In this document: one piece after another, positions 27,925 through 36,581 of the stretch
Numbering within the stretch: position 1 is the stretch's first letter
Layout of the letters: every line of letters begins with the position of its first letter
NCBI RefSeq assembly: GCF_036075115.1
Contig: NZ_CP107958.1
Location: forward strand, 2,480,001 to 2,544,000
Direction: 5' to 3'
Length of the DNA stretch: 64,000 bases
From: Streptomyces sp. NBC_00377
GTDB lineage: Bacteria; Actinomycetota; Actinomycetes; Streptomycetales; Streptomycetaceae
Notes under the pieces: generated by a model
Database searches by the model: none
What the model saw: only the letters and a program-made list of their open reading frames with translations
What the model was told of the DNA's origin: nothing
Made by a program: the position numbers and the translations under genes

Positions 27925-28878
27925 TCAGGCCAGGTTCTTGCTGAAGAACTCCTCCAGCTTGTCGAACGGGAGCAGGTCCGTCCTGTCGTACAGATCGACG
28001 TGGCCGGCGTTAGGGACGGCGTAGAACTCCTTGGGCTCGGCCGCGAGTTCGTAGGCGTCCTCGCTGAAGTACCGCGAGTGGGCGTTCTCGCCGACGACGA
28101 ACAGGATGGGTCGCGGCGAGATCCACTCGATCTTCGACAGCAGCGGAAAGTTCATCAACGACATGCCGCTCGTCAGCGTGAACTGGGTGATGGAGTTCGG
28201 GTGGTAGCCCCGGGGAGTGGAGTAGAACTCGCCGAACTCACGGCCGACCGGGTTGGTGTTCTCGTCGAATCCGATAGGCGCGCCGCGCGGGGTCAGGGCG
28301 GGGGCGTTGGCCTCGAAGTCCGCGTACCGCTGCTCGGCGATCGCGTCGAGCATGGCGCCTCGCTCCTCCGCGGTGAGGGAGCCCTGCCAGCCCTCCGAGG
28401 CGATCCGGGCGATGTCGTACATGACGACCGTGGCGACCGCCTTGATGCGCCGGTCGACCTGGGCCGCGCTGAGCGCGAAGCCGCCGCTGCCGCACATGCC
28501 GACGACGCCGATACGGTCCCGGTTCACGAAGTCACGGGTGCCCAGGTAGTCGACGGCCGCATGGAAGTCCTCGGTGAAGACGTCGGCGGAGGAGACGTGT
28601 CGCGGGTCGCCGCCGCTGTAGCCGTTGTAGGAGGGGTCGAAGGCGAGGGCCACGAATCCGCGCCGGGCCAGGTTCTGGGCGTAGATGCCCGGGCCCTGCT
28701 CCTTCACGCCGCCGTACGGCGCGCCGACGATGATCGCGGGGTGTTCCTGCGAGGCGTCGAAGTCCTTCGGCTGGTAGAGGTCCGCGGAGATGGTGATCCC
28801 GTACCTGTTCTCGTACGACACCGGCTTGCGGGTGACGTTCTCGTCCAAGTCGAAGATGTAGTTGTCTGCTCCAGGCAT
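27925..28878 (-). CDS. alpha/beta hydrolase (dienelactone hydrolase-like)
   Basis: A 317-residue paralogue of the protein at 746. GVVGMCGSGGFAL near residue 127 holds the Cys nucleophile, and NAGHVDLYDRTD near the end holds the His. ISADLYQPKDFDASQEHPAI and APYGGVKEQGPGIYAQNLAR match the family start. The ATG at 28878 is preceded by weak purines. It lies downstream of the Zn-alcohol dehydrogenase with a 58-base gap that contains an 8-G run (about 28922-28929). Likely in the same operon. Confidence 0.87.
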   Translation of the reverse strand: MPGADNYIFDLDENVTRKPVSYENRYGITISADLYQPKDFDASQEHPAIIVGAPYGGVKEQGPGIYAQNLARRGFVALAFDPSYNGYSGGDPRHVSSADVFTEDFHAAVDYLGTRDFVNRDRIGVVGMCGSGGFALSAAQVDRRIKAVATVVMYDIARIASEGWQGSLTAEERGAMLDAIAEQRYADFEANAPALTPRGAPIGFDENTNPVGREFGEFYSTPRGYHPNSITQFTLTSGMSLMNFPLLSKIEWISPRPILFVVGENAHSRYFSEDAYELAAEPKEFYAVPNAGHVDLYDRTDLLPFDKLEEFFSKNLA

Positions 28879-28936
28879 TCTTGTCTCACTTCTGTGGCGC
28901 TTGACAGGGGCAGCCGGTCACGGGGGGGGGTGGGGG

Positions 28937-29953
28937 TCAGGGCTTGAGGAGCGCCTTGATGGCGCGGCGCTCGTCCATGGCCTTGTAGCCCTCGGCGACC
29001 TGGTCCAGGGGCAGGGTGAGGTCGAAGACCTTGCCCGGGTTGATCCGGCCGGACAGGACGCGGTCGATCAGGTCGGGCAGGTAACGGCGGACCGGGGCGG
29101 GGCCGCCGCGCAGGCCGACGTGGGAGAAGAACAGCTCCTCGCCGTCAACCGACACGTCGTGCGGGACACCGACGAAGCCGACGTTGCCGCCGGGCCGGGT
29201 GGAGTGCAGGGCCTGCCGCATGGACTCGGCGGTGCCCACGCACTCCAGCACGGAGTCCGCGCCGATGCCGCCGGTGAGGTCCTTGACGCGGGCGATGCCT
29301 TCGTCGCCGCGTTCGCTGACGATGTCGGTGGCGCCGAACTCCAGGGCGAGCCTCTGGCGGGACTCGTGCCGGCTCATGGCGATGATCCGCTCGGCGCCGA
29401 GTTCCTTGGCGGCGATGACGCCGCACAGGCCGACCGCTCCGTCACCGACGACCACGGCCGTCGAGCCGGGCTTCACCTCGGCGGCGAGGGCGGCGTACCA
29501 GCCGGTGCCCAGCACGTCGGACACGGCGAGCAGGCTCGGCACGAACTCGGCGTCCGGGTGCTCGTCGGTGGCGACGAGGGTGCCGTGAGCGTTGGGGATG
29601 CGCACGTAGTCGGCCTGGCAGGTGCTCATGAACTCGCGGTGCAGACAGGACGACTGCCAGCCGTTACGGCAGTTCACGCAGGTGTTGTCCGAGGTGGCGA
29701 AGGAGCCGACCACGAACTGGCCCGGCTTGACGTTGGCGACCTCGCTGCCGACCTCCTCGACGATGCCCACGTACTCGTGCCCCATCGGGTGCGGGTCGCC
29801 GATGGGTTCCGCGCCGCGGTAGGGCCACAGGTCCGAGCCGCACACACAGGTGGCGACCGTGCGAATGATCGCGTCTGTCGGGTTGAGGATCTTCGGGTCG
29901 TCGAGGTTCTCGAAGCGGACGTCGCCGGGGGCGTAGATGACTGCTCCGCGCAT
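28937..29953 (-). CDS. zinc-dependent alcohol dehydrogenase (copy 2)
   Basis: A 338-residue MDR enzyme collinear with the one at 9828. CVCGSDLWPYRG and GHEYVGIVEEVGSEV hold zinc ligands, and VVVGDGAVGLCGVIAAKELGAERI is the cofactor loop. The same C-terminal string (EGYKAMDERRA) is shared by both. The ATG at 29953 follows AAGGAAG. It heads a four-gene leftward operon and diverges from regulator copy 4, with operator site 9 in between. Confidence 0.9.
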   Translation of the reverse strand: MRGAVIYAPGDVRFENLDDPKILNPTDAIIRTVATCVCGSDLWPYRGAEPIGDPHPMGHEYVGIVEEVGSEVANVKPGQFVVGSFATSDNTCVNCRNGWQSSCLHREFMSTCQADYVRIPNAHGTLVATDEHPDAEFVPSLLAVSDVLGTGWYAALAAEVKPGSTAVVVGDGAVGLCGVIAAKELGAERIIAMSRHESRQRLALEFGATDIVSERGDEGIARVKDLTGGIGADSVLECVGTAESMRQALHSTRPGGNVGFVGVPHDVSVDGEELFFSHVGLRGGPAPVRRYLPDLIDRVLSGRINPGKVFDLTLPLDQVAEGYKAMDERRAIKALLKP

Positions 29954-30083
29954 GGGGGGCTTCCTTCGGTGCGAGTATCGGTGAGCGCGCAGCCGGTGAT
30001 CGCGATCGGCTGCTCGACATCGAGCCTCACACGCGAGGGCAAGCACGAAAAGCGGAGAAATTCATCCTGGGATGAGAACATCC

Positions 30084-30101
30084 TGGGAGTAAATTCTCCC
30101 C
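30084..30101. promoter_or_regulatory. operator site 9
   Basis: TGGGAGTAAATTCTCCCC has one outer mismatch. It sits in the divergent intergenic region, about 34 bases from the regulator start at 30126 and about 139 bases from the dehydrogenase start at 29953. Confidence 0.68.
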
Positions 30102-30125
30102 CCTTTCCCGGGTGGAATCGGTGTC

Positions 30126-31007
30126 ATGCTGGGCAGCATGACCGCCAACGTCCCCCTCAATGAGCTGGGAGAATTCCTCAAGAAGCGCCGCTCCGAGCTG
30201 AGCCCCCGCACGGTCGGACTGCCCGAAACCGGCAAGCCCCGCCGGGTTGCCGGGCTGCGCCGCGAGGAGGTCGCCCAGCTCGCCAGCATCAGCACCGACT
30301 ACTACACCAGACTCGAACAGGGCCGCATGCAGGCATCGGCGCCCGTGCTGGATGTCCTCGCCCGGGTGCTCCATCTGGATGACGACGAGCGCGGCTACCT
30401 CTTCCAGCTCGCGGGCAAGACCACCACCCGCGCCCGGCGCCGAGGCCGGCAGAAGGTCCAGCCGCAGCTCCAGCGTGTCCTGGACGACCTCACCGCCACC
30501 CCGGCCATCGTGCAGGGCCGGCGCGGCGACATCCTGGCCTGGAACGCGCTGGCCGCCGCTCTGGTCACCGACTTCTCCCGCGTCCCGGAAAAGCACCGCA
30601 ACTACCCGCGGATCATCTTCACCACTCCCGCGATGCGCACCCTGTACGCCGACTGGAAGACCTCCGCGCAGATCGCCGTTGCCCAGCTGCGGATGGAAGC
30701 CGCGAAGTATCCCGAGGACCCCCGCCTGATCGAACTGGTCGGTGAACTATCCCTGCGCGACAAGGAGTTCGCCCGGTGGTGGGGCGAACACCACGTCGCC
30801 GCCCGCACCGTCGGCACGAAGACCCTCAACCATCCGGTCGTCGGCGAACTCGTCCTGGACTGGGACACCCTCACCGCCAACACCGACCCCGACCAGCACC
30901 TCACCGTCTGGACCGCCGCCCCGGGCTCCCCCACCCACGAACGACTGCGCATCCTCGCCTCCTGGGCTGCCGACCAGGACCTGCCGGCCTCCTCCCCCCT
31001 CAGCTGA
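30126..31007 (+). CDS. XRE-family regulator with MmyB-like ligand-binding domain (copy 4)
   Basis: A regulator of 293 residues from ATG 30126, or 289 from ATG 30138; neither has a strong ribosome site. NELGEFLKKRRSELSPRTVG and GLRREEVAQLASISTDYYTR with LEQGR form the HTH. IVQGRRGDILAWNALAAALV, TDF and IIFTTPAMRTLYADW mark the ligand-binding domain. It diverges from the Zn-dehydrogenase operon, the standard layout for a local regulator. It and copy 1 are the most alike in their C-terminal strings (ASWAADQ). Confidence 0.9.
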   Translation: MLGSMTANVPLNELGEFLKKRRSELSPRTVGLPETGKPRRVAGLRREEVAQLASISTDYYTRLEQGRMQASAPVLDVLARVLHLDDDERGYLFQLAGKTTTRARRRGRQKVQPQLQRVLDDLTATPAIVQGRRGDILAWNALAAALVTDFSRVPEKHRNYPRIIFTTPAMRTLYADWKTSAQIAVAQLRMEAAKYPEDPRLIELVGELSLRDKEFARWWGEHHVAARTVGTKTLNHPVVGELVLDWDTLTANTDPDQHLTVWTAAPGSPTHERLRILASWAADQDLPASSPLS

Positions 31008-31008
31008 C

Positions 31009-31057
31009 CGCGACCGGCCGCCGCCGTAGGAGCAGCCGGCGGATCGTGCCGGTCGCG
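31009..31057 (+). terminator. hairpin after regulator copy 4
   Basis: CGCGACCGGC (31009-31018) pairs with GCCGGTCGCG (31048-31057), with further CGCCGCCG/CGGCGG pairing inside, immediately after the stop. Confidence 0.45.
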
Positions 31058-31301
31058 TGGCACAGAGGGAGGCCCCTGCCTGGCCTGGCCCCCGGGGACG
31101 CGACGCCGACCAATACCTGCCGGTCGCCTCCCCTCACCAGCTGACGGCGACGGGCCGCCCCCCGGAGGCGGCCGGTGGAGTCCTGTGGCAGGCGGAGCCA
31201 CCCCCGACGAGGACAGGGTCGGCCGTCCCGACGCGGGACAGAGCAGTCGCAGGCGAGCAGGTCGGGCGAGCCACGCCCGGCCAGACCAGCTGACCGTCCA
31301 C

Positions 31302-31340
31302 CTGACGCTCCGTCGGAAGCAGCGTCAAATGAGCGTCGAG
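31302..31340. repeat. 39-bp dispersed repeat, copy at 31.3 kb
   Basis: Contains GCGTCAAATGAGCGTC (31322-31337) preceded by a CTGACGCTCCGTCGGAAGCA arm. It is the second of three long copies, about 110 bases before the repeat at 31413. Confidence 0.6.
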
Positions 31341-31412
31341 ACGGTTTCCCGTTATGCCCTACAGAGTGTGGGGAACGCTTGCATCATCTCCCGAGACTCC
31401 CACGAAGTCACA

Positions 31413-31460
31413 GATGTCGGCTTGAACGGATCCCAGAAAAGTCCTGGTCAGAGCCGGTTC
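31413..31460. repeat. boundary repeat shared with 17110-17165
   Basis: GATGTCGGCTTGAACGG is identical to 17110-17126 and is followed by a similar AAAAG...GGTCAGAG tail. It marks the junction between the regulon block and the IS-rich block. Confidence 0.55.
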
Positions 31461-31477
31461 TCGGCTCATCGTCCTTC

Positions 31478-31861
31478 ATGCAGACGCCCAGAGCGTCACA
31501 GGGAGACGCTGCCCGGGCCCTGGCCGACGACCTCCGCACACAGATTGACGACCTGCGGACCCGGTTGGGGGAGGCCGAGATGCACCTGGAGCACCTCACG
31601 ATCACCCGCAAGACCGTCACCGGCCTCGCCGACCCACTAACGGCCGTCGCGCCGGACCTGCCAGAGCACCCGGACTACCCCCGCATCCTCGCCGCCTTCA
31701 ACCACGCGTCCGGGCCACTACGGGCCAAGGACGTCTGCGAAGCCCTCGGCCACGAACTGCTGTCCAAGAACGTCGGAGGCACCCGCGCCAAGCTGAAACG
31801 CCTGGTCAAACTCGGGATCCTCACCGAGGCCGACACCGACAACTTCGCCAGGAAGCAATAA
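31478..31861 (+). CDS. hypothetical protein with coiled coil and winged-helix-like C-terminus
   Basis: A 127-residue protein. Residues about 15-50 (ALADDLRTQIDDLRTRLGEA, EMHLEHLTI) form a predicted coiled coil. Residues about 62-125 (PRILAAFNHASGPLRAKDVCE, KNVGGTRAKLKRLVKLGILTE) read like a winged helix. I do not recognise a named family. No close ribosome site is seen before ATG 31478. It begins right at the boundary repeat, with an IS5 fragment downstream, so a mobile-element-associated DNA-binding role is possible but speculative. Confidence 0.6.
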   Translation: MQTPRASQGDAARALADDLRTQIDDLRTRLGEAEMHLEHLTITRKTVTGLADPLTAVAPDLPEHPDYPRILAAFNHASGPLRAKDVCEALGHELLSKNVGGTRAKLKRLVKLGILTEADTDNFARKQ

Positions 31862-32045
31862 CCGACACAACACCAGCGTCCTTGCTCCCAACTCAGCAAG
31901 ACACGGACATCACCCTACGACCCACCCACTGAGGGAGTACGACCACAGGGCGATACGGCAGGCGATGATGCTGCCAGCCTCGGCGGCGGGAACCAGGCGC
32001 CGGTAAGCGCCCCGAGCGGCAGGCCGGCCAACCGCTCGTTCTGCA
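31862..32045. other. short gene-free gap
   Basis: No gene is supported. A minus-strand frame here (GRPAARGAYRRLVPAAEAGS) has no start signal and no recognised domain. Confidence 0.4.
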
Positions 32046-32222
32046 TCAGAGGGTGAGAAGCCAGAGGCTGAGTCCGACGAATGCGACCCCACTGACGCCG
32101 AAGGCAATAGCGAGTTTCGGGTTACGCAGCCGGGGCGTGTCGAGGCTTGCGAGGACGCCGAAGAAGCAGAAACCGGCGATAAGGAGTGCCCCGCATGCCA
32201 TGAGGAAGTACTTCATCTCCAT
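32046..32222 (-). CDS. small two-segment membrane protein
   Basis: A 58-residue protein from ATG 32222 (MEMKYFLMACGALLIAGFCF). Two hydrophobic segments (residues about 7-24 and 36-56) are separated by a basic loop TPRLRNPK. No family is recognised. The upstream extension to 32300 runs into an IS5 fragment on the other strand and is unlikely. Isolated, bounded by a transposase remnant. Confidence 0.5.
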   Translation of the reverse strand: MEMKYFLMACGALLIAGFCFFGVLASLDTPRLRNPKLAIAFGVSGVAFVGLSLWLLTL

Positions 32223-32268
32223 CGCCCCCGTGTTTGGTGTGTTCGTGGACGCTACGGCTTCCGCAGCC

Positions 32269-32406
32269 GCCAGACAGCGGTGGCCCAGCGACGTATTCAA
32301 CGCACTCCTCTACATCAACCGCACCGGAATCCCCTGGAAATACCTCCCGCACGACTTCCCCAACCACGGCAGCGTCTACGCCTACTACGCCGCCTGGCGC
32401 GACGAG
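32269..32406 (+). pseudogene. N-terminal IS5-family transposase fragment
   Basis: The plus strand reads RQRWPSDVFNALLYINRTGI followed by PWKYLPHDFPNHGSVYAYYA and AWRDE. This is the RTGxPWRxLP block near the N-terminus of IS5-type DDE transposases. No catalytic residues remain. Confidence 0.75.
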
Positions 32407-32676
32407 TCGGGAAGATGGTCGGATTCGGCGAGGGCCTGACCAATCACCTCCCCGGCCGCGACGCGTTGGGGCGGGGTCATCTCATCGACAGCCGAGAGGA
32501 TCTGCCGGGCCAGGGTGGTTCCTTCGCCCGCCAGGGAATGCAGCACCTCGGCCTTGATGTTGGCGGGTCGCCACGGCCCCAACAGGAGTTCGACCCGGCG
32601 GCCGCGCTGCCCGTTCTCATGTCCGCAGGCGATCCCTGGACTCATTCAGGGATCCGGGGCGTGCCCACTGCGGTGA
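32407..32676. other. gene-free gap between IS5 fragment and MerR gene
   Basis: A minus-strand frame at 32385-32645 contains TLARQILSAVDEMTPPQRVA and is weakly protein-like, but it has no ribosome site and overlaps the IS fragment. It may be a decayed gene tail. Confidence 0.35.
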
Positions 32677-33615
32677 CTATGCGTCACGGTCATTTCGCAG
32701 GGCCTGGATGAGCCAGGGGTACACCGGGATCAGGTTCGGTACTACCTGCCAACCGTTGACGATCCACACCAGCCGCCAGTACCGGTCCACCCTGGGATCG
32801 TGCGCCTCTTCGAACTGCTGGGCCATCCAGTCCCGGAATTCTGTGTCAGGGGTGCGCGCGAGCACCTCGGCGAAGCGGTGCACAAGGTCGTCGATGACGG
32901 GTGCGCCCCTGTCGCTGAGCGGATCGATGCCCGACTCCATGGCCTCGGCCACCTTCTGACGGGTGAATTCCATCAGTTCCTCGCCGGCATCGCATTCGAT
33001 GTCGAGCGGGCGCCCGGCGGCCTGACGTACGGCCGTCCGGCGCATCCGGGCACGGAAATCCTCGTCGCCGACCAGCTCGGCGAGCTCCACCCACGCGGCG
33101 ACCTGCTCGCTGGTCGGATCATCGGGGAGGTCGGGAGTGGCAGCGCGAACCATGGCCACCGCGGTCGGGTCGGCATCCACTGTGCCGAAGGTGCCATCCA
33201 CGAAATCGTCGATCAAACGTCGGCGTTCCTCGCCGGACAACTGTGTGAGCCTGTGCATGAGTGTGGTCTCCTCAGGACTGGACCCGCGTCTGGCTACGAC
33301 TCGCAGAACGCTCCGACGCAGTTGCAGCACCCGGATCTGGACGTCTATGGCGTCGGCGTGCGCCGCGGCGACTTCCGTCATCGAGAGCTCGCGGTCCAGT
33401 ACCCGTTGAATAGTGGCCAGGTCCATGCCCAGCTCGCGCAGTGTGCGAAGGAGTTTCAGACGAAGCAGTGCGTCGAGGTCGTAGAGCCGATAGCCGGCGG
33501 GACTACGGGTGGTCGGCGCCACCACCCCCGAATCGGAGTAGAACCGGATAGTCCTCACAGACAAGCCGGTCCGTCGGGAAAGCTCCCCGATCGAGTAGAG
33601 GGTCGTAACGTCCAT
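32677..33615 (-). CDS. MerR-family transcriptional regulator
   Basis: A 312-residue regulator. The N-terminal winged helix is YSIGELSRRTGLSVRTIRFY, then SDSGVVAPTTRSPAGYRLYD. A long helix (residues about 75-115) follows, then a large all-helical effector domain of about 190 residues containing no obvious metal-binding Cys set, so it is more likely a drug or organic-ligand sensor. The ATG at 33615 has a perfect 19-bp palindrome only 15 bases upstream, presumably its own operator. Confidence 0.87.
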   Translation of the reverse strand: MDVTTLYSIGELSRRTGLSVRTIRFYSDSGVVAPTTRSPAGYRLYDLDALLRLKLLRTLRELGMDLATIQRVLDRELSMTEVAAAHADAIDVQIRVLQLRRSVLRVVARRGSSPEETTLMHRLTQLSGEERRRLIDDFVDGTFGTVDADPTAVAMVRAATPDLPDDPTSEQVAAWVELAELVGDEDFRARMRRTAVRQAAGRPLDIECDAGEELMEFTRQKVAEAMESGIDPLSDRGAPVIDDLVHRFAEVLARTPDTEFRDWMAQQFEEAHDPRVDRYWRLVWIVNGWQVVPNLIPVYPWLIQALRNDRDA

Positions 33616-33629
33616 GCCCCCACTCTGCT

Positions 33630-33648
33630 GTCTCCAGTCACTGGAGAC
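33630..33648. promoter_or_regulatory. MerR-type palindromic operator
   Basis: GTCTCCAGT-C-ACTGGAGAC is a perfect 9+1+9 palindrome. It lies 15 bases upstream of the MerR start. The ACTCCAGT-like arms are close to known actinobacterial MerR operators. Autoregulation is inferred. Confidence 0.75.
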
Positions 33649-33891
33649 TCAAGGCCATTGTTCCCGAGCAGGGCCCCGACCACGAGACGTCCTCCGAGTT
33701 GCTGAAGCATGCGTCGCGTGCTCTTCGCTGACCGCCAGGATGAAACGGGCACGCCTTGCACGTGCTGGGCGAGCGATGGCAGCGACATGCGAGACCGCTC
33801 GCTGACGGCCTACGGCTACCGGCCCTTGGACTCATTCATCTAGGGGCGAGTCCGACGGATCGCGCAACCGTTCCGGGTTCGGCTCGTTGGC

Positions 33892-34779
33892 ATGTCCATG
33901 GGGCGGGGGGATCTCACGAACGAGGAATGGGCCCGACTGAAGCCGCATTTGCCGAAGTCGGTTGAGCAGGGCGGCCGTTGGGCGAGCCACCGCAGGATCA
34001 TCAAGGGAATCCTGTACCGGCAGCGCAAGGGGGGGTGCCGTGGCGGGATCTTCCTGCGCGTTTCGGCTCGTGGAAGACCGTGTACGAGCGGCACAGACAC
34101 TGGTCGGCGGACGGCACCTGGGACAGGATCTTCGCGGCCGTCCTGGCCGACGCCGACGCGGAGGGCCGCATCGACTGGTCGATGGTGAGCGTGGACTTCA
34201 CCTCCTGCCGGGCGCACCAACATGCCGCCGGAGCCGTAAGAAGGCCCCGCGAGTCCCCGGGAAAAGACGCACGCCCTGGCAGCACCGCCCCGACGAGGGG
34301 TTCGGACGCTCCCGGGGCGGCCTGACCAGCAAATCCACCTCGCCAGGGAAGGTGGGCGACGACCACTCGCCTTTCTGATCACGCCGGGTCAGTGGGGGGA
34401 TGTTTCACAGTTCGTCCCCGTCATGGAACGGATCTGGGTGGGCCGACTCGATGGCGGCCGACCCCGCACACGCCCCGACCGCCTCGGCGGAGACAAGGCG
34501 TACTGCTCCCGCCACAACCGCCGCTACCTGCGCAGACGCCAGATCAAGCACACCATTCCCGAGCCGAAAGGCCAGCGGGCCAACCGCCAACGACGCGGCA
34601 GCAAGGGCGGCCGCCCCACCGGCTTCGACAAGACGATCCATGAGCGCAGGAACGAAGTCGAGCGAACGATCAACGCGCTGAAGAACTCCCGGGCCGTCGC
34701 GACGAGATACGACGAGGGCGCCTACGTCTTCCACGGCACCGTCACCGTCGCCGCAATCCGACTCTGGCTCCGCGTCTGA
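33892..34779 (+). pseudogene. IS5-family transposase broken by frameshifts
   Basis: Three frames together give a full IS5-type transposase. LTNEEWARLKPHLPKSVEQG and HRRIIKGILYRQRKG come first. After a 7-G run at 34029-34035 comes WRDLPARFGSWKTVYERHRH and VDFTSCRAHQHAAGA (first Asp). After a shift near 34235 comes KKAPRVPGKRRTPWQHRPDE. After another near 34332 comes GGDKAYCSRHNRRYLRRRQI (second Asp) and RRNEVERTINALKNSR (Glu). The DDE residues survive, but at least three shifts make it inactive. Confidence 0.8.
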
Positions 34780-34801
34780 ACGAGCGGGCCGCCGGTGCGG
34801 T

Positions 34802-35296
34802 TTATCCGGCGTGCTCGGCGGCACGCGCTGCGGACATCCCTCGGATGACTTCCAGAGTGTTCTGCACGACCTGCAGGGTGCTGACACGCATGCGCTCGGC
34901 GGCCTCGCTGTCGTGGTCTGCCCCGGCTGCCTGGCCATGGAACAGGACCTCGTTGGCGAAGGTCAGGGTCAGGCCGCCGGACTCATCCTCACCAATCTCG
35001 TTGTGAATCACCCACGTAGCGCGGTCGTCCCGGCGGTGGAAACTGACACGCTGACCTTCCTGGAAGGAGACATCCTCGCGGATCCGTTCACCGCGTACCA
35101 CTACCTCGCGCACCAAGCCGTCCTGCCTGCGCTCCAGTACGGTGCACTCTGACATTCCGACAACGAACGGGACAGCATTCTCCGCTTTGCTGCGAAGACC
35201 AGCCCACACCTCGTCACGGTCAAGCACGTCCTGACCAGCCTGAGACTGATCGTTGACGGGCTGAGTGACCTCGACGTGAATCACGACGGCTCCCAT
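34802..35296 (-). CDS. DUF1857 (AtaL-like, SRPBCC fold) protein
   Basis: A 164-residue protein. DEVWAGLRSKAENAVPFVVG, MSECTVLERRQDGLVREVVV and FHRRDDRATWVIHNEIGEDE fit the DUF1857/AtaL family, a helix-grip (START-like) ligand-binding fold of unknown role. The start is an ATG at 35296. It is sandwiched between an IS5 pseudogene and an ISL3 remnant and may have travelled with them or survived between insertions. Confidence 0.75.
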   Translation of the reverse strand: MGAVVIHVEVTQPVNDQSQAGQDVLDRDEVWAGLRSKAENAVPFVVGMSECTVLERRQDGLVREVVVRGERIREDVSFQEGQRVSFHRRDDRATWVIHNEIGEDESGGLTLTFANEVLFHGQAAGADHDSEAAERMRVSTLQVVQNTLEVIRGMSAARAAEHAG

Positions 35297-35318
35297 GACG
35301 TGGTAGATCGAACAGCGA

Positions 35319-36566
35319 CTATCGCGTCAACTGCCGTGGAAGAAGATCCATTCCACCCGACCAACTGCAGAACGCGCCGGTTCCGGACTGTAAAACGTTC
35401 GGCCCTGTCTCGCATCCGGTGGTGACGGAGCGTGCTGTTGTCCGAGGAGGATTGCGGTGGCGAAGCAGGGTGAAGCCTGCTCGTCCGTGCATCTGGCGTG
35501 CGATCCGTTTGGTCTTGGTGTTGACGCCCTCGGTGGGGCCGTTGCTGTACGGAAGCGTGAGGGCGGCGATCACGGCGTCGATGTCCCGGTCCAGGCCCCC
35601 GGTGAAGGCGTGTAGGTGGGGCAGATCGGCTGTTCGGACTTGGGCGATCCAGCACGTGAGCACGTCGGGATTGTCGGTGTGTGGAGTAAGAAGCGGGGCG
35701 AAGTCTCTGATGCCTGAGGCCAGTTGCGTCATCTCGGGGCAGGCGGCGGCGAGCTTGGCCAGGACCTCGTGCTGCTCGGGCTTGAGGTTGTCGGGTCTGG
35801 TCAGCAGCATCCGGGCGAGTCGGCGTGGCGAGATATGGCTGCGGTCGGCGTCCGCGCGGCCTTGGTTGATGTACTTGTGCAGAAGGTTCGGGCAGCCCGT
35901 GAAGCCGAGGGTCTTGATCTCTTCGAAGAGGTGCTGGACGGGGACGCCGGGGTCTTCACTTCGGCGTTTGCGTAGGTGCTCGCGGTAGGGATCGACCAGG
36001 CCGGCACGGTACTTGGGGACGCGGAGCATGCGCTCGGGCCGGTCGGCTCGGGCGTAGCGTTTGACGGTGTTCAGGGCCAGTTGCAGTCGGCGGGCGCATC
36101 GAGCAGGCCCACGCCCTTCTCGAGCAGGCCAGGACCTGGTGCCGGCGTTCGAGGGTGGTCTGAGCGCGGGGCCCGTGGTAGATCGGTGCGTCCAGTACGG
36201 TGGCCCAGCAGGTGCTGTGTGCCTTCATCTCGCTCAGGGCGGCTTCGCACAGGTTCTTCCATAAATGCCAGCGATCACCGACTTGCACCGCGTCTGGCAG
36301 AGCGCGGCGGATGGCCTCGGCGTAGGTGGTTGAGCCGTCGCGGCACACGGCCTCGATGCCCGGATGTTCGTGCAGCCACGCTTCCAGGGTGTCGGCCGTG
36401 CGGTCGGGCAGTACGTCGATCCGCTCATGGGTCTCGGCGTCGATGATCACGGTGGCATAGCGGTGCCGCCGGCGCAGGGCGAAATCGTCGACGCCGATCA
36501 CGCGGGGCACCCGGCCGGTGGGCAACGGTATGCGCAGCAGGGTGCGCAGGGCCGTGTGACCACCGA
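35319..36566 (-). pseudogene. ISL3-family transposase lacking its N-terminus
   Basis: The minus strand from 36566 reads TALRTLLRIPLPTGRVPRVI then GVDDFALRRRHRYATVIIDA, the beginning of the ISL3 DDE domain. VGDRWHLWKNLCEAALSEM follows. A frameshift near 36050-36100 moves to another frame with LFEEIKTLGFTGCPNLLHKY and YSNGPTEGVNTKTKRIARQM. The zinc-finger and HTH N-terminal part (over 100 residues) is absent and the right-hand inverted repeat follows at once, so an internal deletion has occurred. Confidence 0.8.
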
Positions 36567-36581
36567 ATGTGAGACAGGGCC
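35401..36581. mobile_element. internally deleted ISL3-family element with both inverted repeats
   Basis: The left end is GGCCCTGTCTCGCATCCGGT at 35401. The right end, read inward on the minus strand from 36581, is GGCCCTGTCTCACATTCGGT. The terminal 24 bases match at 21 positions. The flanking octamers (AAACGTTC at 35393-35400 and GCTCGTTT at 36582-36589) are not direct repeats, so no target duplication is seen. The element is about 1.18 kb, shorter than intact ISL3 members. Confidence 0.75.

Noticed and set aside
28920..28936. G-run between hydrolase and dehydrogenase genes as a regulatory element
   Set aside because: Simple poly-G with no symmetry or partner; a G-quadruplex is possible but not supported further.
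32385..32645. 86-codon minus-strand ORF as a gene
   Set aside because: No ribosome site, overlaps the IS5 fragment and shows no family resemblance.
33892..34779. Programmed frameshifting in the IS5 transposase at the 7-G run
   Set aside because: A G-run could allow slippage, but at least two further shifts (near 34235 and 34332) cannot be explained that way, so decay is more likely.
35956..36525. An intact ISL3 transposase gene
   Set aside because: The frame is broken near 36050-36100 and the N-terminal DNA-binding part is absent.
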